Part shown: piece after piece, positions 1 to 6,133 of the stretch
How the letters are laid out: every line of letters starts with the position of its first letter
Numbering within the stretch: position 1 is the first letter of the stretch
Source of the DNA: JBGQOJ01 sp052119585
GTDB lineage: Bacteria; Pseudomonadota; Alphaproteobacteria; Rhodobacterales; Rhodobacteraceae
Length of the DNA: 26,282 bases
Reading direction: 5' to 3'
NCBI RefSeq assembly: GCF_052119585.1
Contig: NZ_JBGQOJ010000036.1
Span: forward strand, 1 to 26,282
The notes under the pieces: model-generated
The model's input: only the letters and a program-made list of their open reading frames with translations
Database searches by the model: none
What the model was told of the DNA's origin: nothing
Translations under genes and position numbers: made by a program

Positions 1-488
1 GCGTAAACAGGTGCCGTCGGCTGGCCCCGAGGTGACGCGAGACTTTGTCGTTGAGCCGATCGAGCAGCGGGCGGATGGCCGCATTCACCTCTGCGAGGCT
101 GAAGAACTGGCGATTGCGCAGCCGTGCCAGGATCCAGCGTTCAGCCAGCAATACCCCACCCTCTGCCTTCGCCTTATCTTTAGGCTTATATGGCCTGGCC
201 GGGACAACGGCCGTGTCATAATGCGCGGCCATATCTGCGTAGGTCCGGTTGATCGCGGGGTCGTAAAAGCACGCCTTGGTGACCCCCGCCTTCAAGTTGT
301 CAGAGACGATCTGCGCCGTTACACCCCCGAAGAAACCAAGGGCGCGCACATGACTTGCGATCCAATCCGGCAGGGATTGCGTCCAGGTCGCCTCGACAAA
401 TGTATAGTTCGATGCACCCAGAACGGCGACAAACACCTGTGCCGTGCGCACCTCCCCGGTCTGGGGGTCAATCACATCGATCGTATTC
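1..488 (-). pseudogene. IS21-family IstA transposase, internal fragment
   Basis: The minus strand reads open from about 488 to the window edge and gives a recognisable stretch of the IstA catalytic core. It includes VFVAVLGASNYTFVEATWTQ, then IVSDNLKAGVTKACF with the second catalytic Asp, PARPYKPKDKAKAE with the catalytic Glu, and ERWILARLRNRQFFSL. These are typical IS21 IstA segments. The N-terminal part, with the HTH and the first catalytic Asp, is missing because the frame is replaced by phage tail sequence near 488. The C-terminus continues beyond position 1, so its state is unknown. No IstB or IS21 terminal repeat is visible. The fragment cannot encode an active transposase on its own. 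Family identity is from recalled motifs and is fairly secure; the exact junction is uncertain by about 10 bases. Confidence 0.82.
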
Positions 489-489
489 G

Positions 490-672
490 GAAAACGCGGC
501 CTTGTGTCTCGCGGATTACATGGCGGATCCCCGCCATGGCATCGGGGCTGTGATCGGGGCCGAGGACGGCCTCGAGGCGGCCAGCCTGATCGAGGCGGCC
601 AACATCTGCGACGAGGCGGTGCCCTTGATCGAGGGCGGCGCGGAGCCCCGCTATGCCTGCAATGGTGTGGTG
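490..672 (+). pseudogene. Phage tail-tip (J / host-specificity) protein fragment
   Basis: An open stretch of about 60 codons matches the style of lambda J-type tail-tip proteins. It shows NAALCLADYMADPRHGIG followed by SLIEAANICDEAV and EPRYACNGVV, the familiar pattern in which a NPA-type motif, ANICDE and YxCNG lie about 15-25 residues apart. The start is lost into the IS21 fragment. The end runs in frame into an unrelated membrane segment at about 673. J proteins are normally above 1000 residues, so only a small internal piece remains. It has no start codon or ribosome binding site of its own that I can defend. Confidence 0.6.
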
Positions 673-924
673 ACCCTGAGCACGGTGCTTGATGCGCAGG
701 GCACGCCCTCCACTGTGCAGACCTCCGGCCTTTACGAGTTCGGCGCGGGGCTGGTCCTGCTCGGCCTTGAGGGCGCGCTGCCCGCCCTCTTGCCCTGGAT
801 CGGGGCGGCGCTGTTTGTCGGCGTGATAATTTACGCGGTGCGGGCGCGCTCCGCGCGGATCGAGGATTACCGGACGGGTCGCAGCCCGGGTTCGGGTCAC
901 AGCCCGCGCCGGGGGGAACGCTAG
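673..924 (+). pseudogene. Membrane-anchored tail of a phage endolysin-like protein, truncated
   Basis: The frame carried from the J fragment continues through a low-homology linker rich in Ser/Thr. It then enters a strongly hydrophobic segment (GAALFVGVIIYAVRARSARI) followed by a basic tail ending at the TAG at 922-924. Alphaproteobacterial phage lysozymes often end in this way, with a transmembrane helix and then an Arg-rich tail with D(Y/W)RxGR. The next gene is spanin-like, which fits the place of a lysis cassette. The catalytic domain is absent, so this is at most a C-terminal relic. A small holin is an alternative reading. Confidence 0.4.
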
Positions 925-925
925 G

Positions 926-1183
926 ATGGTCGCGTTTTGTCTATCGCTGATCCCGGCTCTCGGCCGCCGCGTTGCCCTTGCGGGCGCGCTCCTGCTTGCG
1001 GCGATCGTCGCCCTCTACACCCTGTGGCGCAGCGGTCGGGCGGCGGGCGCGTCGGCCTATGCCGCGCGCCGCACCGAGGCCCGCATCCGCACCATGATCA
1101 TAGCAAAGGAAACCCGCCATGAGGTGGACACCACAAGCGATGCTGATCTCGATCGCCGTCTTGACCGCTGGATGCGGGATTAA
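926..1183 (+). CDS. Probable inner-membrane spanin (Rz-like) phage lysis protein
   Basis: 85 residues. A hydrophobic N-terminal helix (about residues 13-35) is followed by an Arg/Ala-rich helical segment. The C-terminus contains ETRHEVDTTSDADLDRRLDRWMRD-like sequence (residues 62-85), a pattern I associate with Rz-like proteins of alphaproteobacterial phages, which end in a short motif ...LxxRLxxWMRD. The ATG at 926 overlaps the preceding TAG by spacing only and has a GGGGGGAA stretch 8 bases upstream. i-spanins are single-pass inner-membrane proteins that fuse the membranes together with an outer-membrane lipoprotein. A matching lipoprotein gene lies at 1535. The assignment rests on topology and context rather than a catalytic motif. 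Confidence 0.5.
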   Translation: MVAFCLSLIPALGRRVALAGALLLAAIVALYTLWRSGRAAGASAYAARRTEARIRTMIIAKETRHEVDTTSDADLDRRLDRWMRD

Positions 1184-1434
1184 TCAGGGCAAAAATATCG
1201 TTCACGGGTGCGAATGGCCAGATACTGGAATCCCGTCTGGTCGCGTTTCTGCGCAAGGTTGACCAAGCCGCAATTAGCCTGAAGCCGTACCAGATCCATC
1301 AGTCGTCTCGAGCAGCGTGCCCCGGAATGGCTGTACATGTAGTGGTCGTTATGCGTCGCGGCCTGCAGGAATTCCAGAAACCGCTGTTCGTCAGGCCGGA
1401 GATTGCCGACCTTTGACTTCTGCTCCAGCGACAT
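1180..1434 (-). CDS. Small hypothetical protein inside phage lysis region
   Basis: 84 residues, soluble and moderately basic, with three cysteines; family not recognised. The ATG at 1434 is preceded by GAGGA five bases upstream. A possible promoter lies further up (TTGATG, 16 bases, TATTGT; minus strand, 1498-1471). Its stop codon overlaps the stop of the convergent spanin-like gene. It has a repeated Arg/Leu pattern (CSRRLMDLVRLQANCGLVNL) that looks like a helical or winged-helix segment, but I do not assign a DNA-binding role. Lying in reverse between two halves of what is normally a compact lysis cassette, it resembles a phage moron gene. It could still be a chance ORF; the ribosome binding site and codon pattern argue for reality. 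Confidence 0.5.
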   Translation of the reverse strand: MSLEQKSKVGNLRPDEQRFLEFLQAATHNDHYMYSHSGARCSRRLMDLVRLQANCGLVNLAQKRDQTGFQYLAIRTRERYFCPD

Positions 1435-1470
1435 AGCGTCCTCGATTGATGGTCATCACGTTCCGTCGAG

Positions 1471-1498
1471 ACAATACGGCATTCTGACCGTTCATCAA
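1471..1498 (-). promoter_or_regulatory. Candidate promoter for the small minus-strand gene
   Basis: On the minus strand there is TTGATG (1498-1493), a 16-base gap, and TATTGT (1476-1471), about 37 bases before the ATG at 1434. Both hexamers are near sigma-70 consensus but the spacer is one base short of the optimum. Supported only by pattern and position. Confidence 0.28.
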
Positions 1499-1534
1499 CC
1501 TTGCTCCCGGACGCCCTCACATAAAGGACGACAC

Positions 1535-1723
1535 ATGCGCCTTTTTATCACTCTTTGTCTTGTTGTCGTTCTGATTGCATGCGGACCGGATAGACCTGCG
1601 GATGACTGCGATTGGGCGGGTCCGATCCGTCCCTCGCGCGTTGATCTGCTGAGCCCCGGCACCGCGCGCCAGATCCTCGCCCATAACGAGACGGGCGCAA
1701 CGCTATGTGGGTGGCGGCCATGA
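1535..1723 (+). CDS. Probable outer-membrane spanin (Rz1-like) lipoprotein
   Basis: 62 residues. A short lipoprotein signal peptide (MRLFITLCLVVVLIAC) has a lipobox ending at Cys16. The small mature part carries DWAGPIRPS and TARQILAHNETGATLCGW, a pattern I recall from short proteins downstream of Rz-like genes in Rhodobacteraceae prophages. The start at 1535 is chosen because AAAGGA lies about six bases upstream and the signal peptide begins there; the frame is open further upstream without sense. As an o-spanin it would be tethered to the outer membrane and meet the inner-membrane partner encoded at 926-1183. The 350-base gap between the two genes is unusual. Confidence 0.55.
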   Translation: MRLFITLCLVVVLIACGPDRPADDCDWAGPIRPSRVDLLSPGTARQILAHNETGATLCGWRP

Positions 1724-1746
1724 GTTTAGGGGTGCCAGGACGGCGT

Positions 1747-2424
1747 TCAGTTCTTGCCGCAGCACTGTTTGTATTTGCGTCCTGATCCGCAGGGACAAGG
1801 ATCGTTCCGCCCCGGGCGCTTGGTCCTTACCGGATGCGGTGAGTTTGCGGAAACCCCCATGGCCAATTCCGGACGCGATAAGATCAAGACTTGGGCCATG
1901 CAGTTCGGAATGAGCTCCGGAGCCTCAAGATCAATCTCGTCGATCTCCTCCTCGGTGAACTTGCTGGTGCCCTCACAGATATCCTGTAGGGCCATCAGGA
2001 AGATGATCGAGGCTTGAGTGTCGTCATCGGCGCGTTTGATGAGGGCTTGCCAAGCTGCGGGGCGCAGGCCCATCGCGCGGGTCAAGCCATCAATCCAAGG
2101 TTCCCAGAGCGTCTCGTCGCTGTTCGGGTCCACCTCGTAAAGCGGCTCGATCCAGACAGAACGCGTCAAGCCTTCGGCCAGAGAATTGTAATGCGCCATC
2201 ACCGCCCCGATCGTGTCTTCGGCGGTCTTCATGTCCGGAAAGTTTGCATCACCCGTCTCGCCCCAGACATGGGGGAGCCACTCCGAGGGTGGAATCAGAT
2301 CCGGGCAGGCGAGAACGCCGGTCAGATAACCATCAAGCTCGCCCAGGGTCATCGGAAAGTGCTCATGGGGCAGTGCAAATAGCAACTCGCTGAGGCGATC
2401 CAGGTCCTGATCTGATTGGGCCAT
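1747..2424 (-). CDS. UPF0149 (YgfB/YecA) family protein with C-terminal SEC-C zinc motif
   Basis: 225 residues. Residues about 5-185 match the all-helical UPF0149/YecA type, with LxxLPHEHFPMTLGELDGYL near the start and GLRPAAWQALIKRADDD in the middle. A short linker leads to a SEC-C motif at residues 205-223 (GRNDPCPCGSGRKYKQCCG), whose Cys residues bind one zinc as in the SecA tail. The length and order fit YecA-type proteins. The ATG at 2424 has AAGGAG seven bases upstream, an excellent site. YecA of E. coli has been described as a SecB/ribosome-associated metal-binding protein; the role here is unknown. It lies in reverse between phage lysis and tail-fibre genes, so it is a cargo gene or was brought in by rearrangement. 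Confidence 0.85.
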   Translation of the reverse strand: MAQSDQDLDRLSELLFALPHEHFPMTLGELDGYLTGVLACPDLIPPSEWLPHVWGETGDANFPDMKTAEDTIGAVMAHYNSLAEGLTRSVWIEPLYEVDPNSDETLWEPWIDGLTRAMGLRPAAWQALIKRADDDTQASIIFLMALQDICEGTSKFTEEEIDEIDLEAPELIPNCMAQVLILSRPELAMGVSANSPHPVRTKRPGRNDPCPCGSGRKYKQCCGKN

Positions 2425-2579
2425 TGCACCACTCCTTTGGCTCTATGTCTTCATTAACCGCGCGAATACCGGTCCGCAATGCTGCCAGAAACCCAGTCGC
2501 CGCGCGAGACCTTTCGAAAATCTAGATGAGCACCACGACCACCCCGAAGGCCCCGCCATTCTGATCGGCTAGCCTGAAC

Positions 2580-2801
2580 GAGTTGGCAGCCACCCTTGGC
2601 GGTGATCTGATCTTTGCCACCACGGTGACGAACGGCCTTGCCGGAAAGCTCAGCGCGGCCAGCAACCTTGCCGATCTGACCAATGCGGCCACCGCCCGGG
2701 GCAACCTCGGGCTGGGCAGCCTGGCGACACAGGCCGTCGGCAATGTCGCCATCACCGGCGGCAGCATTGCCGGCATAAGTTTTGATGGCGGGACCTTCTG
2801 A
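2580..2801 (+). pseudogene. Phage tail-fibre protein, C-terminal fragment
   Basis: About 73 codons ending in TGA. The sequence carries SNLADLTNAATARGNLGLGS followed by LATQ and then NVAITGGSIAGISFDGGTF. This 'NLADLxNxxTARxNLGLG' repeat and the 'ITGGxIxG' tail are typical of phage tail-fibre C-termini. The frame is closed by TGA at 2562-2564, and the only start in frame is a TTG at 2583 without a clear ribosome binding site. The N-terminal body of the fibre is therefore missing. The 150 bases before it (2425-2579) show no recognisable gene and are probably scar sequence. It sits just upstream of an intact tail gene in the same direction. Confidence 0.65.
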
Positions 2802-2856
2802 CCGCTGCAATCACCCATTCCCCCTGGCTCAGATGAGCCCATGAACAGGAGGCCAT

Positions 2857-3876
2857 ATGGCTATCAGGATGAAGCGCTCGGCGGTGCCGGCCAAGGTGCC
2901 GACCACCGCCCAGATCGAACTCGGCGAGCTTGCCGTCAACACCTATGACGGCAAGCTCTATATGAAGAAGAACGACGGCACAGACGCCATTGTCGAGATC
3001 ACGCGGGCAGCGGCGACCCAGGCCGAAGCCGAAGCAGGCACCGACACCATCAAGGTCATGACGGCCCTGCGGGTAAAACAGGCGATCTTCGCGTTCAGCC
3101 CGCCCCCCGTGGTGATCGAATATCTGGTCGTGGCGGGCGGCGGGTCGGGCGGCGGCGCCTACTATGCAGGGGGCGGCGGTGGCGGTGGAGTGCTTGCAGG
3201 ATCACTCACCCTGCTCGCGGGGGAGGCCCTCTCCGCCGTGGTCGGCGCGGGTGGCGCGGCCCCTCTGCCCTTGGGCGGCGTCGGGACCCGTGGCGGGAAC
3301 TCCAGCCTCGCCACAGTGGTTGCCACCGGGGGTGGCTATGGTGGTTCGTACACCGGGGCAGCGCCCGCAAGCGGTGGCTCTGGCGGCGGCGGCTCTCTCT
3401 ACCAGTATTCCGCCGGTAGCTTTGGCGCGGGGATCGCCGGACAGGGCAATAACGGGTCAATCGGGGCAAACAACTCGGGCGGCGGCGGTGGAGGCGGCGC
3501 AACTGTCGCGGGCGGTGCCAGCTCTGCCGGTCGAGGCGGCACGGGGGGCGCCGGGTTTACCTCGGACATCTCCGGCACCCCCCAGGTCTATGGGTCCGGC
3601 GGTGGTGGCGCGTCCTACACCTCCACACTTCCCGGCCTTGCCGGGGTTAACGCGGGCACTGGCGGGTACAGTCCCGCGGGGCCTGCAACAAGTGGCGTCG
3701 ACGGGTTCGGTGGCGGCGGTGGCGGTCAGCGCAACGACGATGATTCCGGGTCCGGTGGCAGTGGCGTGGTCATTGCCCGCTACCCCGGTCCTCCCACCTT
3801 GACGGGCGGCACGATCACCGAAGTCGGCGGCTACACCATCCACACATTCCTGTCCTCCGGGACGCTTGCCTACTGA
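2857..3876 (+). CDS. Glycine-rich phage tail fibre / receptor-binding protein
   Basis: 339 residues. The N-terminus (residues 1-50) holds MAIRMKRSAVPAKVPTTAQI and ELAVNTYDGKLYMKK, a pattern I recall from the start of phage tail-fibre proteins. Residues about 85-315 are a low-complexity region with many Gly-Gly runs, including blocks of six to seven Gly, alternating with Ser/Ala/Tyr. The end, GVVIARYPGPP... to HTFLSSGTLAY, matches the closing strand of glycine-rich tail domains. The ATG at 2857 has AGGAGG seven bases upstream. Such Gly-rich domains form polyglycine-II-type bundles at fibre tips in known phages. Here the protein probably binds the host surface, but the receptor is unknown. It appears intact. 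Confidence 0.7.
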   Translation: MAIRMKRSAVPAKVPTTAQIELGELAVNTYDGKLYMKKNDGTDAIVEITRAAATQAEAEAGTDTIKVMTALRVKQAIFAFSPPPVVIEYLVVAGGGSGGGAYYAGGGGGGGVLAGSLTLLAGEALSAVVGAGGAAPLPLGGVGTRGGNSSLATVVATGGGYGGSYTGAAPASGGSGGGGSLYQYSAGSFGAGIAGQGNNGSIGANNSGGGGGGGATVAGGASSAGRGGTGGAGFTSDISGTPQVYGSGGGGASYTSTLPGLAGVNAGTGGYSPAGPATSGVDGFGGGGGGQRNDDDSGSGGSGVVIARYPGPPTLTGGTITEVGGYTIHTFLSSGTLAY

Positions 3877-3888
3877 CAGGGGCCCGTA

Positions 3889-4332
3889 ATGGCAAAATTT
3901 GCACAAATCGACGGCACACTGGTTACAAATGTGATCCTCGCCGATGCCGCGCACGTCGCCACTCTGAAGGGCGTCTGGGTGGAAGAAACCGGGTCCACCG
4001 GCCTGGCCCGCGTCGGCATGGCCTATGACCCGGACACAGGGGTATTCCAGGCGGACGCCCCCTATACGGAGGCGGACCACCTGCACGACCTGCGAAAAAC
4101 CATGGTCTGCTCCCGCCTGCAAGGGCGCCTCGTCCTTGGCCCGGACACCTGTGCTGCCCTCGATGCCATGGCCGAGGATCCAGACACGCTCTGGGCGATG
4201 CGTGAGACGATCAAGAACGCTGGCGACTGGCGACGCCTGAGCCCGTCCATGGACGAACTGGGTTACCTGCTGGGATACTCGCACGAGGCGATGGACGCGC
4301 TCTTCAAACAAGCCATGGCGATGCAGGTGTGA
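3889..4332 (+). CDS. Phage tail-associated protein (possible tail-fibre accessory)
   Basis: 147 residues, no membrane segment. Residues 1-50 (MAKFAQIDGTLVTNVILADA...) look like the N-terminus of short phage proteins that follow fibre genes and are often annotated as tail-fibre assembly or hypothetical. The rest is mostly helical and charged. It starts 12 bases after the glycine-rich fibre gene, with GGGGCC before the ATG as only a weak ribosome site, so it is probably co-translated. An assembly-chaperone or baseplate role is an inference from position; I do not recognise a defined domain. It is the last phage gene before the insertion sequence. Confidence 0.5.
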   Translation: MAKFAQIDGTLVTNVILADAAHVATLKGVWVEETGSTGLARVGMAYDPDTGVFQADAPYTEADHLHDLRKTMVCSRLQGRLVLGPDTCAALDAMAEDPDTLWAMRETIKNAGDWRRLSPSMDELGYLLGYSHEAMDALFKQAMAMQV

Positions 4333-4432
4333 TCCGCTGACCTGCCCCATGATAGCTGTGGCGCTGTCTTTGATGGCCGACAAAACACGTTGGCAAAGTA
4401 TGTCCGCTCTCGTCCATAGTACACCTATGACG

Positions 4433-4440
4433 TTATTTTC
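4433..4440. repeat. Target-site duplication, left copy (TTATTTTC)
   Basis: Direct repeat immediately outside the left terminal inverted repeat; identical to the copy after the right end. Seen directly. Confidence 0.92.
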
Positions 4441-4467
4441 GGTTGTGTCGCGAAGGTGGTGGAAATT
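4441..4467 (+). repeat. Left terminal inverted repeat of the IS256-family element
   Basis: Twenty-four of 27 bases match the right end in inverse orientation; mismatches are at positions 4, 10 and 15 of the repeat. Confidence 0.9.
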
Positions 4468-4539
4468 TGAAGGTGGCGTAATCTCCGGGTGAACCAAACC
4501 CACCCAATCGGCGGCTGCAACCGCCAAGGAGATCACGCC

Positions 4540-5766
4540 ATGACGAAGAATACAGACACCAGCATGCTTGCGCTACTGGCCAATGAAGTGGGCTATGATC
4601 CGATCGAGGATCGGCTGCGGCAGAATATCCGTGCAACCATCGAGGCGCTGTTCGAGGAGGAGCTTGCCGCCTTCATCGGTCGCTGTCGCTATGGTCGGGG
4701 CGGCACCACGAAGAAGGGCTACCGCAACGGGCATCGCGAGCGCCAGCTCGTTGGCACCTTCGGCACCGAAACGGTCAGCGTGCCGCGCGCCCGGATCGAG
4801 AACGAAGAGGGCAAAATCACCGAATGGCGGTCCAAGGCGCTGCCGCGCTATCAGCGGCTGACGAAGAAGGCAGAAGCCCTGATCGCCTCGGCCTATCTGG
4901 CCGGAACGAACACGCGGCGGGTCAAACGCGCGCTCTACGGCCTGTTTCAGGGGGCAGTCGGCAAGGACGTGGTCAGCCGGGCCTGGCGCAAGGTGAAGGT
5001 GGACTGGGACGCGTGGTGCGCCCGCAATCTGGCCGACGAAGATATCGTCCGTCTCATTCTGGACGGCACCGTCATCAAGACCCGACTCGACCGCAAGGCC
5101 ACGAACATCTCGGTGCTGGCGGCCATCGGTGTGCGCCGGGATGGCCAGAAGGTTCTGTTATCCATCATGAATATGGGTGGAGAGAGCAAGGCCGCCTGGG
5201 GCCAGTTCCTCGCCGATCTCGATGCGCGCGGGCTGAAGCGGCCCGAGTTCGTCATCATCGACGGCGCCCCTGGTCTTGAGGCCGCACTTGTCGCGCTCTG
5301 GGGCGAGGACTTGGCCGTCCAGCGCTGCACGGTCCACAAGCATCGCAACCTTCTCGGCCATGCCCCGAAGACGATGCACGACGAGCTGACCGAGGACTAC
5401 CGCGACATGATCTACGCCGACACCGCGGTCGAGGTCGAGAAATGCCGCAAGGCATTCCTGCGCAAATGGCGGCTGAAATGCAAGGCCGTCGCCGACAGCC
5501 TCGAGGAGGCAGGCGACCGGCTGTTCACCTTCACGCGGCTCGACCCGTCACAATGGAAATCGGCGCGGACAACGAACGCGATCGAGCGGCTGAACGAGGA
5601 ATTCCGCCGCCGCGTCAAGACCCAGACCGTGCTGCCCTGCGCCGAAACCGTGCCGATGCTGCTCTGGGCCCTGATGGCCTCCGGCCAGATCCAGATGCGC
5701 AAGGTCGATGGCTGGGAAACCCTAGATCAGCCAATCGAACCAATCACCCTTGACCTCGTCGCCTGA
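4540..5766 (+). CDS. IS256-family (Mutator-like) transposase
   Basis: 408 residues from the ATG at 4540, chosen because AAGGAG lies seven bases upstream; an in-frame GTG at 4489 would add 17 unlikely residues. The Mutator-type DDE triad is present: D175 in LILDGTVIK, D241 in FVIIDGAPGLEAAL, and E349 in TTNAIERLNEEFRRR. C263 and H266 lie in QRCTVHKHRN, the C-x2-H motif between the second Asp and the Glu. The length fits the family (about 390-420). It would cut and rejoin the element ends as a dimer with circular intermediates, as known for IS256. No frameshift or stop is seen, so it should be active. Confidence 0.96.
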   Translation: MTKNTDTSMLALLANEVGYDPIEDRLRQNIRATIEALFEEELAAFIGRCRYGRGGTTKKGYRNGHRERQLVGTFGTETVSVPRARIENEEGKITEWRSKALPRYQRLTKKAEALIASAYLAGTNTRRVKRALYGLFQGAVGKDVVSRAWRKVKVDWDAWCARNLADEDIVRLILDGTVIKTRLDRKATNISVLAAIGVRRDGQKVLLSIMNMGGESKAAWGQFLADLDARGLKRPEFVIIDGAPGLEAALVALWGEDLAVQRCTVHKHRNLLGHAPKTMHDELTEDYRDMIYADTAVEVEKCRKAFLRKWRLKCKAVADSLEEAGDRLFTFTRLDPSQWKSARTTNAIERLNEEFRRRVKTQTVLPCAETVPMLLWALMASGQIQMRKVDGWETLDQPIEPITLDLVA

Positions 5767-5805
5767 TCAGGTCCAAATCCCAATGCTCGGAGATCGCCGC
5801 CAGAG

Positions 5806-5832
5806 AATTTCCACCACATTCGAGACACGACC
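5806..5832 (-). repeat. Right terminal inverted repeat of the IS256-family element
   Basis: Inverse counterpart of the left end at 4441-4467; it begins 39 bases after the transposase stop. Confidence 0.9.
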
Positions 5833-5840
5833 TTATTTTC
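5833..5840. repeat. Target-site duplication, right copy (TTATTTTC)
   Basis: Identical to 4433-4440 and directly abutting the right terminal repeat. Confidence 0.92.
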
Positions 5841-5990
5841 GTTGGACCGGCTCTGGCTGGGTAGCGGCGCTATAATCCGCCAAAGATACACGCTCGAAGC
5901 AGGATGCTTCCCGTTACCGGAGGCCATCGGCGTTGGACTGATGCGAAAAAGTGCGCCCAGTTGAAAACTGATCCTCTCGGTGGCGTGGGA

Positions 5991-6018
5991 TTGCAAGTCA
6001 CAAGCAATCAGGTAAATA
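5991..6018 (+). promoter_or_regulatory. Candidate promoter for the WecA-like gene
   Basis: TTGCAA at 5991-5996 and TAAATA at 6013-6018 are separated by 16 bases, about 115 bases before the ATG at 6134. The surrounding 5985-6133 stretch is AT-richer than its left flank and holds no gene. A pattern match only. Confidence 0.25.
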
Positions 6019-6133
6019 TCACCTTAAAGTTGTTTTCTATACAAATTAGTCAGCAAAACACACTGATGGTTTGTGGAAGTCATACTGGTCTTCCTGTAGG
6101 GGATTTCAATAATCTCAAACTAAGGTTTTTTTC

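Larger units (their letters stand above)
4441..5832 (+). mobile_element. Complete IS256-family insertion sequence with 8-bp target duplication
   Basis: Element of 1392 bases with one transposase gene. The left end starts GGTTGTGTCGCGAAGG and the right end, read inward on the minus strand, starts GGTCGTGTCTCGAATG. Aligned over 27 bases the two ends differ at three positions. The flanks are TTATTTTC at 4433-4440 and TTATTTTC at 5833-5840, a perfect 8-bp direct repeat, as expected of IS256-type transposition (8-9 bp). The intact transposase frame plus exact duplication suggest a fairly recent insertion. The boundaries are read straight from the sequence; naming the exact IS would need a database. 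Confidence 0.93.

Noticed and set aside
11..553. Plus-strand open frame of 180 codons
   Set aside because: It is the antisense shadow of the IstA fragment, whose minus-strand motifs are unmistakable.
3457..4536. Long minus-strand open frame of 359 codons
   Set aside because: It lies opposite the glycine-rich fibre gene and the tail-associated gene, is biased by their codon pattern, crosses the IS boundary and shows no family motif.
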